Positions 12,931 to 13,404 of a stretch of DNA of 13,404 nt are shown here, piece after piece. The stretch is from an uncultured Eubacteriales bacterium (lineage in GTDB: Bacteria; Bacillota; Clostridia; Lachnospirales; Anaerotignaceae), in NCBI GenBank assembly GCA_900548595.1, contig URLB01000050.1, forward strand, positions 1-13,404, given 5' to 3'. Numbering within the stretch: the stretch's first letter is position 1; each line of letters starts with the position of its first letter. The translations under genes were made by a program, and so were the position numbers. The notes under the pieces are model-generated. The model saw only the letters and a program-made list of their open reading frames with translations, had not been told where the DNA came from and searched no databases.

Positions 12931-13404
12931 TTAAAGCCTGTCAATGACTATATTTTTATAATAGTGATTAAGAATATTTTTATAGTCCGAACCGTTTTCC
13001 GCCATATACTTTGCGCCGTATTGGCTCATTCCGGCTCCGTGTCCGAACCCTTTTGTAGTAAATCCGATACCGTCCTCGGTTTTTGTAACCGTAAAGTTAG
13101 TACTTCTCAATCCGAGAGCCTCTCTAAGCTGTTTACCTGTAAATTCCATATTTCCGACACTGATTTTTGTAATATAACCGGCTTCGCTTCTCTCTTTTAT
13201 CACAATGGATTCGAAAAGTTCTCCTGCATTAGCCTGAAAATCAGGATACTTTGCCTTTATAGATGATATTATTTCCTCCTCTGACATTGTTTTTGTCGTT
13301 TGGTAATTAGGAGCGTATGTATCGCCCATGCTGTCGGTGCTTTCCAAATATGGCAGGTCATAATTCCATATATTCCCTGCTTTTTCTGTTTCTCCCGCAC
13401 TGGT
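12931..13404 (-). CDS. spoIID: Stage II sporulation protein D (SpoIID), C-terminal part
   Basis: SpoIID is a membrane-anchored peptidoglycan lytic transglycosylase that drives engulfment of the forespore with SpoIIP and SpoIIM. The visible 157 residues are the C-terminal part and the frame stays open to the window's right edge, so the N-terminal membrane anchor and catalytic Glu region are missing here. The first residues in the window, TSAGETEKAGNIW, correspond to the TSGG-TE-W stretch of the family. They are followed by LPYLES, GLRSTNFTV and the diagnostic GFGHGAGMSQYGAKYMAENG with ILNHYYKNI at the end. The paralogous SpoIID/LytB proteins share this domain, so a LytB-like amidase enhancer is an alternative; the presence of spoIIID favours a sporulation role. 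Confidence 0.88.
   Translation of the reverse strand, partial: TSAGETEKAGNIWNYDLPYLESTDSMGDTYAPNYQTTKTMSEEEIISSIKAKYPDFQANAGELFESIVIKERSEAGYITKISVGNMEFTGKQLREALGLRSTNFTVTKTEDGIGFTTKGFGHGAGMSQYGAKYMAENGSDYKNILNHYYKNIVIDRL

Noticed and set aside
1..13404. CRISPR arrays, tRNA or rRNA genes, transposases, phage genes.
   Set aside because: No regularly spaced direct repeats, no tRNA or rRNA signatures and no recombinase-like proteins were seen on either strand.

Overview
The window looks like a chromosomal segment of an anaerobic, endospore-forming member of the Clostridia. It carries spoIIID and the 3' part of spoIID. Its lipoprotein leaders, GGAGG-type ribosome binding sites and hairpin-plus-T-run terminators are typical of low-to-medium-GC Firmicutes, and it shows no phage or transposon genes. 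I cannot name a genus.

Layout, left to right. (1) Positions 1-94, minus strand: the first codons of a PadR-type regulator with its promoter and a palindromic operator candidate. (2) 203-3380, minus strand: a TPP-riboswitch operon, read right to left as promoter, aptamer, attenuator, M20-family metallohydrolase, ThiY-like (NMT1/THI5) lipoprotein, cobI (precorrin-2 C20-methyltransferase), and a long-looped terminator hairpin. (3) 3424-5868, minus strand: an NSS-family Na+-coupled transporter followed by a cytoplasmic L-asparaginase. (4) 5942-6312, minus strand: spoIIID with a likely sigma-E promoter and its terminator. (5) 6407-7844, plus strand: an AT-rich MATE efflux gene with an intrinsic terminator in its 5' leader and a second terminator overlapping its last codons. 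(6) 8085-11038, plus strand: an ABC importer of the COG2984/COG4120/COG1101 type (lipoprotein, permease, ATPase) of unknown substrate. (7) 11091-12928, plus strand: a second TPP-riboswitch operon, thiM-thiE. (8) 12931-13404, minus strand: the C-terminal part of spoIID, running off the right edge.

The theme is thiamine salvage. ThiM phosphorylates the thiazole moiety and ThiE joins it to HMP-PP. The other TPP-controlled operon pairs a binding protein of the family that captures the HMP precursor formylaminopyrimidine with a hydrolase of the superfamily that contains the formylaminopyrimidine deformylase YlmB. Permease and ATPase partners (ThiX, ThiZ), TenA and ThiD are not in the window. The odd member is cobI, a cobalamin gene whose start lies 1 nt after the stop of the thiY-like gene and so is apparently under TPP control.

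Most of the window is recognisable housekeeping or transport content. The points most worth a second look are the TPP-controlled cobI, the leader attenuator and flanking repeats of the MATE gene, and a possible antiterminator pairing in the first TPP leader. I saw no clear sign of a wholly new system.
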